Assembly (NCBI GenBank): GCA_033220425.1
Contig: CM065648.1
Span: forward strand, 2,170,001 to 2,234,000
Length of the DNA: 64,000 bases
Direction: 5' to 3'
Source: Lepraria neglecta
Lineage: Eukaryota > Ascomycota > Lecanoromycetes > Lecanorales > Stereocaulaceae
Positions 1 to 10,500 of the stretch are shown here, piece after piece. Within the stretch, counting starts at the first letter, position 1. The number at the start of each line of letters is the position of its first letter. The position numbers and the translations under genes were made by a program. The notes beneath the pieces are model-generated. The model searched no databases, had not been told where the DNA came from, and worked only from the letters and a program-made list of their open reading frames with translations.

Positions 1-1133
1 GCATCACGGCGTTCTCAAAGACTTCTCCGAGACCGGTGCGCTCTAGCAAAGTTGCGGGACATACTCGCAAGAGTGCCATTAGACAGTTGCATCCCTTGAC
101 TTTGTATGTGACTGAGGTGTCATCAATCATTGCCAGCAGGGGAGGGATGACTAGTGGCCAGTTCGCCTGCAGTGAGGAATCCTATAGCAACATTGTTAGT
201 AATCGTAGAGCCGGGGTAAAGTAAAGGAATACGTGCGCTCAAGTGGCTCAACACCCATTGGAACACAGTAACTATGTACACATCACGGCGTTTCCATGGT
301 TTGGAACTGGCATCAAGATCACTATGCAACGTTTCGTTACTTGGAATCGGATCGATAGCTCTCCTGCCTTGCTGTGTTATGGCCGGGTTCTTTGACTGGG
401 AAAAGAGTGGTTTGATGCGGTTCTGAAGTATAGAAGCAAGCAGAGCCGGTAGATGACCCGATTCAACGTAGTCTTTGGCGAGTAGAGATGCCTCCTTTTG
501 TGTTCTCGGGCTATTCCAGGCATCGTGTCCGTCACTGAAAGCAGCTAGACATGTCAATACCGCTATATCGGGCTCTCCCGGTGAAAGAGGAGCCAATTTC
601 TGCAGATTGAATAATACTATCAAGCCTTTATGGCTGATGGCGCGGGTTCTGGCTACATCATCAGGAGTGAGCTGAGGTCTCTCATCTATGGTATCTCGGC
701 GATTAGCGGAAGCTCTGTGGCGGGCAAATCAAGAATGCGAACCTGTAGAATAAAGAGGCCTCTCAGCAAAGGCTTCAGAAGGTAGAATAGCATCCGCCAA
801 CCATTCGCGAAGAAAGACCGCTGCAGCTTGGCTTGAAGGGTCACTCTCGAGGTTTGGAGCGTCTAATAGATACTGTTCTAAGGCAAATATCTTCTCAAAT
901 ATCTACCATCACTGTAATCAACATTTGCGTTTCCTTTGACACTGATAAACACCTACCTGAAATTCTCCGTCGCCTGAGCGCGAAATCCCAAGGCTCTCAG
1001 TAAGAGATGCCAAGCTAAGAGCTTGGACGTCGGTTGAGAGGGGTCCTATCGGGGCAAATTCAGGTGTAGGATTGCTAGCTGTGGTCTCCTTGATATACTT
1101 TCGAGCAGCCCGCCTCAAGCTACCCAGATCCAT
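1..1133 (-). CDS. TTI2: TELO2-interacting protein 2 (TTI2)-like, 5' part; C-terminus beyond the window
   Basis: TTI2 family members act with TEL2 and TTI1 in the TTT complex, which helps fold and stabilise PIKK kinases such as TOR, ATM and ATR. The start is the ATG at 1133 (MDLGSLRRAARKYIKETT). A first intron begins at the GTAGGT near 956, and exons follow through about 850-730 and 680-233. Seen residues typical of fungal TTI2 are the stretch with DVYIVTVFQWVL near 290-240 and WPLVIPPLLAMIDDTS near 160-110, a HEAT-like helical segment. The reading then runs off position 1. Oddity: the best donor at 232 (GTATTC) leaves phase 1 while the best acceptor at 181-182 gives phase 0, so the last intron cannot be closed cleanly. 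Either a weak donor is used or there is a one-base indel. Family assignment is moderately firm; exon borders are approximate. Confidence 0.65.
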
Positions 1134-1512
1134 AGCTCCTCAGACTAATACGGAGTGTGTGTTGTATTGTTGCGTTCTGGGTCTCCTCGAGGGTCCACCA
1201 AGTCAATAAACCGGTGGCAAGCCACGCGTAAGGCTCCGGCCTGCGGTAACAAATCAAGTCGAGGCTGATGGAGATATTGCTCAGAGATCATCTTGCCTTG
1301 TCTACCTCAACTGCTTGGCTTCAGCCTGCTTTGACCCTCGGACAGGTGGCATGTAGCCGAGGGAATGGTGGATGAAAACCCAATCTACAAGTCAATTTTG
1401 TAGATCTGTGATGCGGTTTTGGGGATAAGGCACACCACATCTACCGGTCTGACATATTACCAGCGGAGGCAGGAATCGGAGTGTTATATTCATTGGTTTA
1501 CATATTTACAAT
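1134..1512. promoter_or_regulatory. Divergent intergenic region between TTI2-like and MT-A70 genes
   Basis: This 379-bp gap separates two genes transcribed away from each other, so it must hold both promoters. I see no ORF, repeat or strong named motif in it. Confidence 0.4.
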
Positions 1513-2814
1513 ATGGCGGATCAAAAATCGCCCACGGCGGCAATCCTCTACCAGAACACGGGTAAGACTGTTACATTACTCGACATCCCAAGGTCCATTT
1601 CCTTGGCTCAAGGTACACATGAAAACCCGTGCACCCATCAGCTTCACTCTTCGCAGCCCCTGCAGGAACCGTATCCATCTATAGAGCCCAAGTCAGAGAA
1701 AGCAAAAGTCAAGGTGCTTCAGACCAAACACGCCTCTGAGCCTCATTACAAATTTCCCGAGATCCTTCTCCGTCAAGCACGGAGAGAAATTGCGGAGAAC
1801 TGGGATGGCGAATGGTGTTTAGAGCGCAAACTATCACCGTTCGCAACAGTGCGGCAGGGCAAGAAACGGAAAGTTGATGAGGCCAGTCCCCCAGAGCTCC
1901 CAGCTCAGGGACAGGACTCAAGCCAGGATGCAGAAAAGGAACCGCAGGTTTCCGCCCTGAAGACCGAGCCTGACCTGCGTTCTCCAGAGGAACTCCTCCA
2001 ATCCCGAACGCTCTCTGAACCTTTGACCCTATCCGCAGATGTCACCTCAGGAGTCCATGCTTGCTCCAACATCCGAGACATTGCCAACAAGCTAGTCCAC
2101 AACCCATACCCAGCTCCGGTATCTTTGCAATATTCTCAGACTAGCTATATGATACCTCCTAGTGCAAGCTTCATCTTTTCCAAGATTAGCGAAGCCACAG
2201 CCCCAGCCTTCAGCATGGCAGCTCTGACGATGTATCCTGAGCCCAGTGCTACCACTGGCCCTGGGCAATTTGACTTTATCTTGCTTGATCCGCCATGGGA
2301 AAACCGCTCAGTACGAAGGTCGGCAAAGTACGAGACCACGCGCGACGCGTATCCAATGGACGTGGTTCGGAACATCCTGGCTCAACACATAGCTCCCGGA
2401 GGCCTGGTAGCGTGTTGGGTGACGAATAAGGCAAGTGTTCGAGATGCAGCGCTAGCAGCGTTCACGACTTGGGATCTGCAACTAGTTGGAGAGTGGGCGT
2501 GGTTGAAGACGACTGTGCATGGTGTGACCGTGACGGAGATTGAAGGCGTTTGGAGGAAGCCTTACGAGATGTTGCTGCTCGGTAGAAGGATTGATGAAAG
2601 TGAAGGGTTCTCGGCGAATGTGCGAAGAAGGGTCATCGTGGCAGTACCGGATCTGCATTCCAGGAAGCCAAATCTCAAAGCACTGATCGAGTCGATGTTG
2701 CCTGTACATTACCGTGCTTTGGAAGTGTTCGCGAGAAATTTGACAGCTGGATGGTTGGCGTGGGGTGACGAGGTTCTCAAGTTTAATTGGGAAGGTCATT
2801 GGTTCAAGAACTGA
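1513..2814 (+). CDS. MT-A70 family adenine-N6 methyltransferase (METTL4-like)
   Basis: Single-exon 433-aa protein. The MT-A70 family transfers methyl groups from S-adenosylmethionine to N6 of adenine in RNA or DNA. The hallmark catalytic DPPW motif is at residues 259-262, within LLDPPWENRS. Downstream lies a typical fold segment (GGLVACWVTNKA, then GEWAWLKTT), and the C-terminus has the family-like EVFARNLTAGWLAWGDE near residues 400-420. The N-terminal 200 residues are low in recognisable domains and contain a basic patch (KKRKVDE) that could be a nuclear signal. The layout of a long N-terminal region and one methylase domain fits the METTL4-like branch better than METTL3/IME4, but that is inference. 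The last 11 bp overlap the 3' end of ATP25 on the other strand. Confidence 0.85.
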   Translation: MADQKSPTAAILYQNTGKTVTLLDIPRSISLAQGTHENPCTHQLHSSQPLQEPYPSIEPKSEKAKVKVLQTKHASEPHYKFPEILLRQARREIAENWDGEWCLERKLSPFATVRQGKKRKVDEASPPELPAQGQDSSQDAEKEPQVSALKTEPDLRSPEELLQSRTLSEPLTLSADVTSGVHACSNIRDIANKLVHNPYPAPVSLQYSQTSYMIPPSASFIFSKISEATAPAFSMAALTMYPEPSATTGPGQFDFILLDPPWENRSVRRSAKYETTRDAYPMDVVRNILAQHIAPGGLVACWVTNKASVRDAALAAFTTWDLQLVGEWAWLKTTVHGVTVTEIEGVWRKPYEMLLLGRRIDESEGFSANVRRRVIVAVPDLHSRKPNLKALIESMLPVHYRALEVFARNLTAGWLAWGDEVLKFNWEGHWFKN

Positions 2815-5062
2815 GAAGAGGATTTGATAGAGATCTCGAGTGTTCCACATTCTCCTTCTGCAGCGCCCGCTGGCAACGCCTCCACAGCTTGACCCACTCT
2901 CGCTCATGGTTGGATTCATCCATTGCCATACGCTCGACGCTCGGCTCGGCCACCAGCAGACATTCCATCACTGCTTCCGCAAGCTCTGCATCCAATTGCA
3001 CAGCAGGCTCTTCTCGAACCATCTCTGGAACACGCTCGCGCAAGATGCGCATTACAAAGGCTTGATGTCTTCTCTGGGCAACCCGCTGAAACATCGCTAG
3101 GTAGAGCTCCTTTGGCCTCGGCCGCATGTCTCTTGCAAACCCTCTCCAGTGTTCCTCAAAGCCTGACCAGTTCCTTTGCTCTGCATGTTCGTGCATGATG
3201 CGTAGCTCCGTCTCGAGGGTTGGTGGCTTGTCGAGAAGACGGTCTAGGAGGAGTTTCAAATCCTGGAAACCCTTTCCCCCTCGCGGAACGCCTAACTTCC
3301 TGTAGTGGCGATCACTACATGTAGATGCTCGAACAGCGGCCGCTAGGAAGTCTGAACGTATTTCTTCGGTCAGGAAATCATGACCTCGAAGACTCATGAG
3401 TTCGAGGATATCCACAGCGGCACGCAGTGACTTTTCGGATAGAAACGGCCGTCCCGCGTCCTCCCTATTGGAGAAAAGTAAAGTCTTATATATGAGTACA
3501 GAGACTCTGGCCGGGATATCAATCAGCGATGATTGCATCTCCTTAGCAAGGCCACGTAAGTGACTCTTAGAATAGCCAGGATGTCTAATCGTGATGCCGT
3601 GGCATACAATAGCCAAACGACATTCCCAGTGATCTGCGATGGGAAAAAGTGGGTACGATTGATAGAATGACGATAGAAAGGAGGTAGAGTCGAAGTCGTC
3701 CACGCTATTCCCTAATGCTCTGATAGCATCCTGTGAAGGCAAGCGTTTGAGGTGATCGACAAGGGCTCGTAATGCTATCAGCTTCGAAGTGTCCCCAAAA
3801 TGACCTTTACTCCCCTCACGCTGGATGTCTTGAGGATCTGAAAAAGCCGAATCTGCCCTACGTTCTGGGGGCGGAATTTCAGGCGTTCTTATATTCGGTT
3901 CTAGGCTCGACTCATCTAGTCCTTCGTATTCACTGTTCTGCGAAGCCTCGAGGCCTTCTTCTGGCGAGATTGATTGACGATGATAGCGTCTTTTTTGGTT
4001 GGATTTGGTGGTCGGTGGCTTGAAGGGACTTGAGGATAGAGAAGATGGCAAGTCAGAACTTGAGCGCTCTTTATTGAACGATGTTGGACCAACCTCCTGA
4101 TTTGTCAGAAGCGCTTCTTGGCCCCTCGAGATCCTCTCTTCTTTCCTTTCCTGCCTTCGCTGCATTTTGCCCCACAAATCCTCCAAATCCAGCTCTTCTC
4201 GCTTCTCTGCCGTAAGCATCTGGATGACAATTTTAGCCCCTCCAGCCTCCTCACCGAAGCCCACGTAGCCTTCTTGTCCCGCGAAGCTCTCGGTTGGGCC
4301 CCTTCCGTCGTCAATGGTGCCAACGTTGACGCATATCCAACCAGTCCGTATCCCATCGTCTGCATTGCTTGTCTCGGACGACCCAACATTGCTTAGCAGC
4401 CTGGCTCGGCGCGCCTTCCTCCTCAATTTGAGCTTTAGTTCACCCCGGCCCAGTAGTCCGTCGGCGTACGGAGACAATTTGTGTGTTGTCTTCAGCCATC
4501 TGCAAAATCTGTCCGCTGAGACATGAAGATGTTTCTCACTGCGCGCAGTCCCCAGAATCATCAGCAGGTTCGCGCCCAGTGCAGGTGGCGGATCGATCTT
4601 CCGGAGGTCAAATACTATAAGCTCATCGAGGCCAAGTTCAATGGATATGTGCTCGAGGATTGGTTGGAGGAGCGGTGGAGGATCAGGCGGGAGCTCGGGG
4701 ATTTGTTGGCGTTGCAGCAGCGGATTCGAAGCCCGCTGGGGAGTCTCGACTTGGAGGTACCAGGGTGTGGAAGTCGTTGACTCAGGAGCTTCATCTTCGT
4801 TTGGCGTTGGCTCCGCCTCCAAGGTTGCCCCATCATCTGGGGACCCGTTCTGGAGTTGTCGCTGCTGAACGAGGTCTGAGCGCCATGAGTGAGACGTAGA
4901 AAACGACCGTCCGCAGGTAAGTTGATGGGTTGCAAGCCGGGGGTAGGTTGGTCTTGGAGGAGGTCGAATGGAGACGCCGGCGTTAGGAATGAAGGCTCTT
5001 AGAAGAGCAAGCCGGCAATTGGTACATCCAACTGGTGAAAGTGCAGCTCTTCCAACGACCAT
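2804..5062 (-). CDS. ATP25: ATP synthase assembly / OLI1 mRNA-stabilising protein Atp25, mitochondrial
   Basis: Single-exon 752-aa protein. In yeast Atp25 is cleaved in mitochondria. The N-terminal RsfS-like half binds the mitoribosome and the C-terminal half stabilises the mRNA for ATP synthase subunit 9 and helps its ring assemble. Here the N-terminus is arginine-rich and unacidic with an RSFSTSHSWRS cleavage-like segment, as expected of a mitochondrial presequence. The RsfS-like domain follows near residues 140-235 (DELIVFDLRKIDPPPALG, then HVSADRFCRWLKT). A low-complexity acidic/serine region lies in the middle, and a helical C-terminal half of about 300 residues ends the protein. Length and domain order match fungal Atp25. 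It is convergent with the MT-A70 gene (11-bp 3' overlap) and divergent from NMD3 (284-bp gap). Confidence 0.88.
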   Translation of the reverse strand: MVVGRAALSPVGCTNCRLALLRAFIPNAGVSIRPPPRPTYPRLATHQLTCGRSFSTSHSWRSDLVQQRQLQNGSPDDGATLEAEPTPNEDEAPESTTSTPWYLQVETPQRASNPLLQRQQIPELPPDPPPLLQPILEHISIELGLDELIVFDLRKIDPPPALGANLLMILGTARSEKHLHVSADRFCRWLKTTHKLSPYADGLLGRGELKLKLRRKARRARLLSNVGSSETSNADDGIRTGWICVNVGTIDDGRGPTESFAGQEGYVGFGEEAGGAKIVIQMLTAEKREELDLEDLWGKMQRRQERKEERISRGQEALLTNQEVGPTSFNKERSSSDLPSSLSSSPFKPPTTKSNQKRRYHRQSISPEEGLEASQNSEYEGLDESSLEPNIRTPEIPPPERRADSAFSDPQDIQREGSKGHFGDTSKLIALRALVDHLKRLPSQDAIRALGNSVDDFDSTSFLSSFYQSYPLFPIADHWECRLAIVCHGITIRHPGYSKSHLRGLAKEMQSSLIDIPARVSVLIYKTLLFSNREDAGRPFLSEKSLRAAVDILELMSLRGHDFLTEEIRSDFLAAAVRASTCSDRHYRKLGVPRGGKGFQDLKLLLDRLLDKPPTLETELRIMHEHAEQRNWSGFEEHWRGFARDMRPRPKELYLAMFQRVAQRRHQAFVMRILRERVPEMVREEPAVQLDAELAEAVMECLLVAEPSVERMAMDESNHEREWVKLWRRCQRALQKENVEHSRSLSNPLLSS

Positions 5063-5346
5063 ATTACAGATTTCCTCCTTCCAATTTCAAGTGGCGCGCT
5101 GTCCAACACCTCTACCGGTTTCTATGCTAGACTCTAAGATTTGAGCTCGAATATTTATCAATAATATTCGGAAAGCTAAAATTGCCGCCCCGACTCTGAC
5201 GCATTTCGTTGCGGGCAGATCTTCAGATCTTCAGACTTCAGACAGAGCATCAAAAGGCTTCAGCTCCACGAATATTTTACCCGCATCTTTTACTCTTCAT
5301 TGAGGATTGTACATTCTAGTACATGAGTCCTTATCCAGGTTTGACT

Positions 5347-7025
5347 ATGACTATGGACATCGATGCTCCGGTAGCATTACCCTCAAGACCTCTAATCCCA
5401 CAAGACAGTGCAACGTACGTTTTCCCTGTCTTGCTAGCATGGCTTGGGCTGACCTTTATCAAGTATTCTGTGCTGTAATTGCGGTGCTCCAATCGACGGG
5501 ACTTCTGCCGCCGGTGCACTCTGTTATGACTGTGTGAAGCTTACGGTAGACATCTCAGAGGGAATCCAAAGAGAAGCAACACTCCATATATGCCGAGACT
5601 GCGAGAGATGGCTGCAACCACCAGCCCACTGGATCACCGCTGTACCTGAATCGAGAGAACTACTGGCATTGTGTCTTCGGAAGCTACGTGGGCTCTCGAA
5701 AGTTAGAATTATCGACGCAAGTTTTATCTGGACGGAACCACATTCGCGGCGAATAAAGGTCAAAATCACTATTCAACAGGAAGCTTTCCAGGGAACTATA
5801 TTACAGCAAACTTTCGAGGTCGAATATGTGGTAGCATACCATCAGTGTCCGGATTGCGCAAAGTCGTTCACCGCCAACACATGGCGAGCTGTTGTACAAG
5901 TACGGCAAAAGGTTCCTCACAAGTATGCTACTCTTGCCTTGGGTTCCTCAAGACAATACTAACAGTCATAGACGAACATTCCTCTATCTCGAGCAGCTCA
6001 TCCTCAAGCACTCCGCCCACAAGGACACCATAAACATCAAAGAAGTCAAAGATGGCCTCGACTTCTTCTTCTCAGCACGGAACCATGCCGAAAAGTTCGT
6101 CGACTTCCTCACCTCCGTCGCCCCCGTGCGAAGCAAAAAATCTCAAGAGCTCATCTCCATGGACATTCACACCTCCACGAAATCCTACAAGTTCTCGTTC
6201 TCCGTCGAACTCGTCCCCATATGTAAAGACGACCTTGTGGCACTACCCATCAAGCTCGCCAAACAAATAGGGAACATCTCTCCCCTAACCATCTGCCACC
6301 GCGTTGGCACATCCATCAACCTCCTCGACCCCAATACCCTCCAAACAGCCGATGTCTCCACCCCAATCTACTGGCGCTCCCCCTTCACCTCCCTCGCAGA
6401 CGTACAGGAACTCGTCGAGTTCGTCATCATGGACATCGAACCCACCCGCCCCCAAAAGGGTCGCTTCCTCCTCGCCGAAGCCACAGTAGCTCGGGCGTCA
6501 GACCTCGGCGTCAACGACACTACATATTTCACCCGCACACACCTAGGCAACATCCTCCACCCAGGCGACTCAGTCATGGGCTACCACCTGACAGGCACAA
6601 ACTTCAACAATCCCAATTTCGAAGCCCTGGAGGAAAGCAACCACTACTCCTCCAGCATCCCCGACGTAATGCTCGTGAAGAAGTTCTATGCCCGGAAGAA
6701 GAAGAGTAAAGCACGCAACTGGCGACTTAGGCGCATGAACAAGGAGGAGGGTGAGATGCTACCACGGAAGCAGGATCAGGAGCGCATGGAGCGGGATTTC
6801 GAAATGTTTTTGAGGGATGTGGAGGAGGATACTGAGTTGAGGAGTACATTGGCAGTGTACAAGGCACAGCAAGAGAAGAGGGAGAAGGATCGTATGGAGG
6901 GGCTGGAGACGGCTAGTGTGGTGGAGACTGAGGAGACGGAGGATGGGGAGGAGGTGCCAAAAATTGATATGGAGGAGTTGCTTGATGACTTTAATGAGCT
7001 TGATGTTGAGGATAATGAGGAATGA
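5347..7025 (+). CDS. NMD3: 60S ribosomal export protein Nmd3
   Basis: Nmd3 is the adaptor that carries the nascent 60S subunit out of the nucleus via Crm1. Three exons (5347-5414, 5464-5922, 5972-7025) join to 1581 nt, 526 aa, with GTACGT and GTATGC donors and 49-nt introns. The N-terminal zinc-binding region shows paired cysteines: CCNCG and CYDCV near residues 27-45, CRDC near 64, and CPDC further on. The middle carries Nmd3 core sequence such as YWRSPFTSLADVQELVEF. The C-terminus is rich in acidic residues (near 480-526), where the family places its nuclear export signals. I chose the ATG at 5347; a second in-frame ATG lies two codons on. The gene is divergent from ATP25 and convergent with PAG1. 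Confidence 0.95.
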
Positions 7026-7529
7026 ACAGAAAAGCCTCTAGAGGGCAAAAGAGCCAGCAGCCTGGCTTTCTGACTACTTTTAGCTAATGCATTGCTTTCG
7101 GTACCTTTTCTTCGAATCCGTTTCTGTGCACCACCTCATAACGTGAATGGTAAAAGTTCCGTGAGGATTGATCAACAGCCACGTCGGGCTGGGTATGAAG
7201 ATCTAAGTGGAACAGAACAGCTTAATTGTTGAGGAAAGGTTAAGTCTCATCGGCACAAGGAGTGAACGTCAATTGTTTGTCCGCGGCATGCTAAATACGA
7301 TACTGCTACACGAAGATCGCACGCTAGATGCACAATGCCGCCAGTCATATAGCAACGCTCTATGAGGTATCTTCCCGTTCCACAATACCATGAAATCGTA
7401 TGACCACGCCAGTGCAATGCATGTCGCCAGAACCAGCTGGTAGAAACGTCGTACACAGTAAGAGAAAAGGAAGTCGAAATATAGAAGTACATCGCATAGA
7501 CCGTACACAAATATCTCCGTAAATCGTAA
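7026..7529. other. Convergent 3' intergenic region between NMD3 and PAG1
   Basis: A 504-bp gap where two genes end toward each other. It should hold both 3' UTRs. A 115-codon antisense-direction ORF here has no recognisable domain and I treat it as chance. Confidence 0.5.
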
Positions 7530-10500
7530 TCAAAAGTTATCTGGAGATCTTGACCCTTGCTGCTGGAGATACGCCTCTGGTACCTTCGGTACACTCGGAC
7601 TGCCAGGTGCTTGGCGTTGACTCCTTGATTGCGCCCTTAGCAGGCCTCTTTGTCGGTAGTCCTTTCCTTCCAAGCCTGGTGCCATCTTCCTGATGCTGGT
7701 CTGGGCATTGCGTAGCGTAGTACTGCCGAGCAGTCTTTGACCAGCACCAGTATAGCCTGTGGAGCGTTCATCCTCTGAGAAAGTCTCGTCACCTTCGTTA
7801 TCGGAGAGGAGTTCATTCACACTTCTAGAAGACTTAGCGAGATTGTTGGCTGGGGACGTTACGGAACGAGAATGTAGGGTGGGGCGAGAAGGAGGTAAAG
7901 TTCCAGTTGAAGGCATGGCAGCTGGTGGATTGAAAGCCGTAGGTGTCATGATGCCAAGGTCTCTGATCGTGGGCGAGCCACGATCGTAATAGCCATTATC
8001 GTTATGGAGTGAAGACACAGAGCCTGTTCGACCAAGCGACCTTTTAAGGATGGGAGCAGTTTGTTGGTCGTAGATGTCAGCACTAGTATCTCGATCTTGG
8101 TTGTAGGGAGTAATCGTCGCGGCAGAATACCGATTCGATGCCTCATTGTCAGTATTTAGATCGTCGTCGAAGAAATCATCGAGGCTGTCCAGCTTATCGA
8201 GAAGATCGACCATACCACCTTCCGCCCTGGAATCTGTCCGAGTGGTCTCAGAAACAAGTGTATCAGAGCGCTCCAGTGGGAAATATGAGCCCTGGTGTTC
8301 TTCATCGGCATGGAACTCAATCTCTGGAGTAGGCATTGCCTCAGCTTCGGAGTCTGCCTGGATGCCAGCCAAGTAAACTGCTTGCATGTTTGCTCTAGTA
8401 TTTTTTGTATGGACAGCAGGCATGGGTATCGACCATCCTGTCTCTTCTGGAATGCCGTATAAGCTCTGAGTCCTGTCGTATTCTTTCCGTGTAGCGCGCG
8501 AGGCCGAGCCAACAAAACTCATTCTGATATGCTGTTTGCTCATTGGGGTTTCTGACATTGTCATTATATGATCCATGACCTCCAAGGCTTGGCTGCAATA
8601 CTGTGTTTGCAGAAGTCTGAGCATAGGCGAGATCAGATCCGGCCCAAGACTGGCAATCTCAGTTCGACGAGTATCAACGTCTTGAATTAGAGCCAGGAGA
8701 AGTTCGAGAGTTCGAACCTTGTACCAGTGCAACCGATTGGTGAGAAGACCAATGAGGAATATCAGCGTCTTGAGTTCCCAATCTGGGAAAAAAGACCGCC
8801 GCAGTGTCGACAATATCTGATTTAGGAACTCCTTGCTGGTAGTATAGCGGCGGTTTGCGAAAGCACTCAGAACCTTCGAAAGCTCCGGTTTCTCCTGGGA
8901 TTCTGCCACGTTTGACAGGATTTGTGCAGATCGGGTGCATCCCGTTTTTCTGTTCAAATCGTCGAAAGAATGCAGGAAGCAAGGAATGTTCGCCAAGGTG
9001 ACGAAAAGGAGTCGAGTCGGTGTCCCAGCTAGATCACTGTCTGGTAAGGACACGACTTTATTAAGTGTAGAGAGCGACCTCTCTAGAGAAACGTCGGATT
9101 TCAAGCCTTTGTAAACTAGCGGGGCTATGCCCTCAAAGGACCCCTGCCACCTATCGGGCTTCGCCTTTTCTAATAAATTGACCACTGCAGGATCGCTTAG
9201 ATTGAGCTTCTCAAGCAGCTTCTCTAAAATTCTGAGGGTCTCCGAAAATTCTTGCTCGTAAACAGTCTCCAGACATGCACACGTTGCCCAAAATAATAGA
9301 GGGTATGAGAGCAAGTGTTCTCTGTCAATAGCTTCAACGATAGTCCTCAGTGTCGTAAGTATTTCAAGAGAGAAGATCTGGACATCTGGGAGTTTGTCGA
9401 CGATGGTGTTCGAGAGTCGAGCGAGTATATCAGAGAGCATGACTCGGTCGAGAGAAGTCAGAATGCAACGAAACACTTGAAACGATCTGCATGCTATGTG
9501 CCTGACAGGACATGACGTGGCCCAGTTCAGACAGGTCTTGGCCCATTGGGTCTGGATATCAGGAGATGCGATCGAAAAGATGTCGGAGATATTTTCAGCC
9601 ACGTAGGACATCGAGGGCGGGACTCGATTGCTATCGTCCATTTCATCCTTGCCATTCCAGTCCTCGTAAGCCCATACAACGTTGGGCTCACGTTGCCGGA
9701 TTGACTCCACAAACATTTCGATCGTATTCTTGTTGGGCGTGGTGCTGTCGTCGTCGATTCTTCTTATGATCAGCTCGTGGATGAGATGTACGAGCATTTC
9801 ACGAGCCTGGTCTTGCACGAGTAATGTATAGTGATCCCATAGAACAATGACGACCTGCAGTAATAGGGGCACGTTCTCGGGGCTCAAATTCGTCGGAGAA
9901 ACCATCAGGTCCACCAGGAATATCAAGGAAAGCTGTCCTAAAGAAAATCCCGACTATGAGACTTAGCAAATGAACCTGAGAACGGCACGCCATACTGAAA
10001 CTCACCTGCTTATGACCAATTGGCAACGCCTCAGAGAGATCTGCGACATATGGCAACCCCAGGTTGTCCGGCGGAAGGATTGTAGGTTCTCGTTGCTTCT
10101 GTACCATATTCCTCGAGTTAATTTGCAATAGTAGAAATTCGACGACTTTTTGTCCGGCGGGAGTGCTCGACAGATATACGATGATCTGCTTTGCGTAATC
10201 GACAAAGTTCTGATCTCGTCGATCAAGGCAAAGTAAGATCACGAAGTCCAGGATGAGCTGCACGTTGCCGGCATGAGGTCCGGTCGCGAGCGCTTGCCAA
10301 AGGGCCTGGATCTCGTTATGTAAAGCGCCATCAGCCTTTGTCGTGATTTGCAACAAGTTGGCAAGAACCATATACGACTGAGCAGTTGGACCCCCGTTCG
10401 GGTCTACTTGCAACTCTATCACTTGGATCCATGGAAGAATGGCTGCCACCATGTTGCGCTGACCGTCGGGATCTATGCCTTTGAAGTGTAGCGAGAACTG

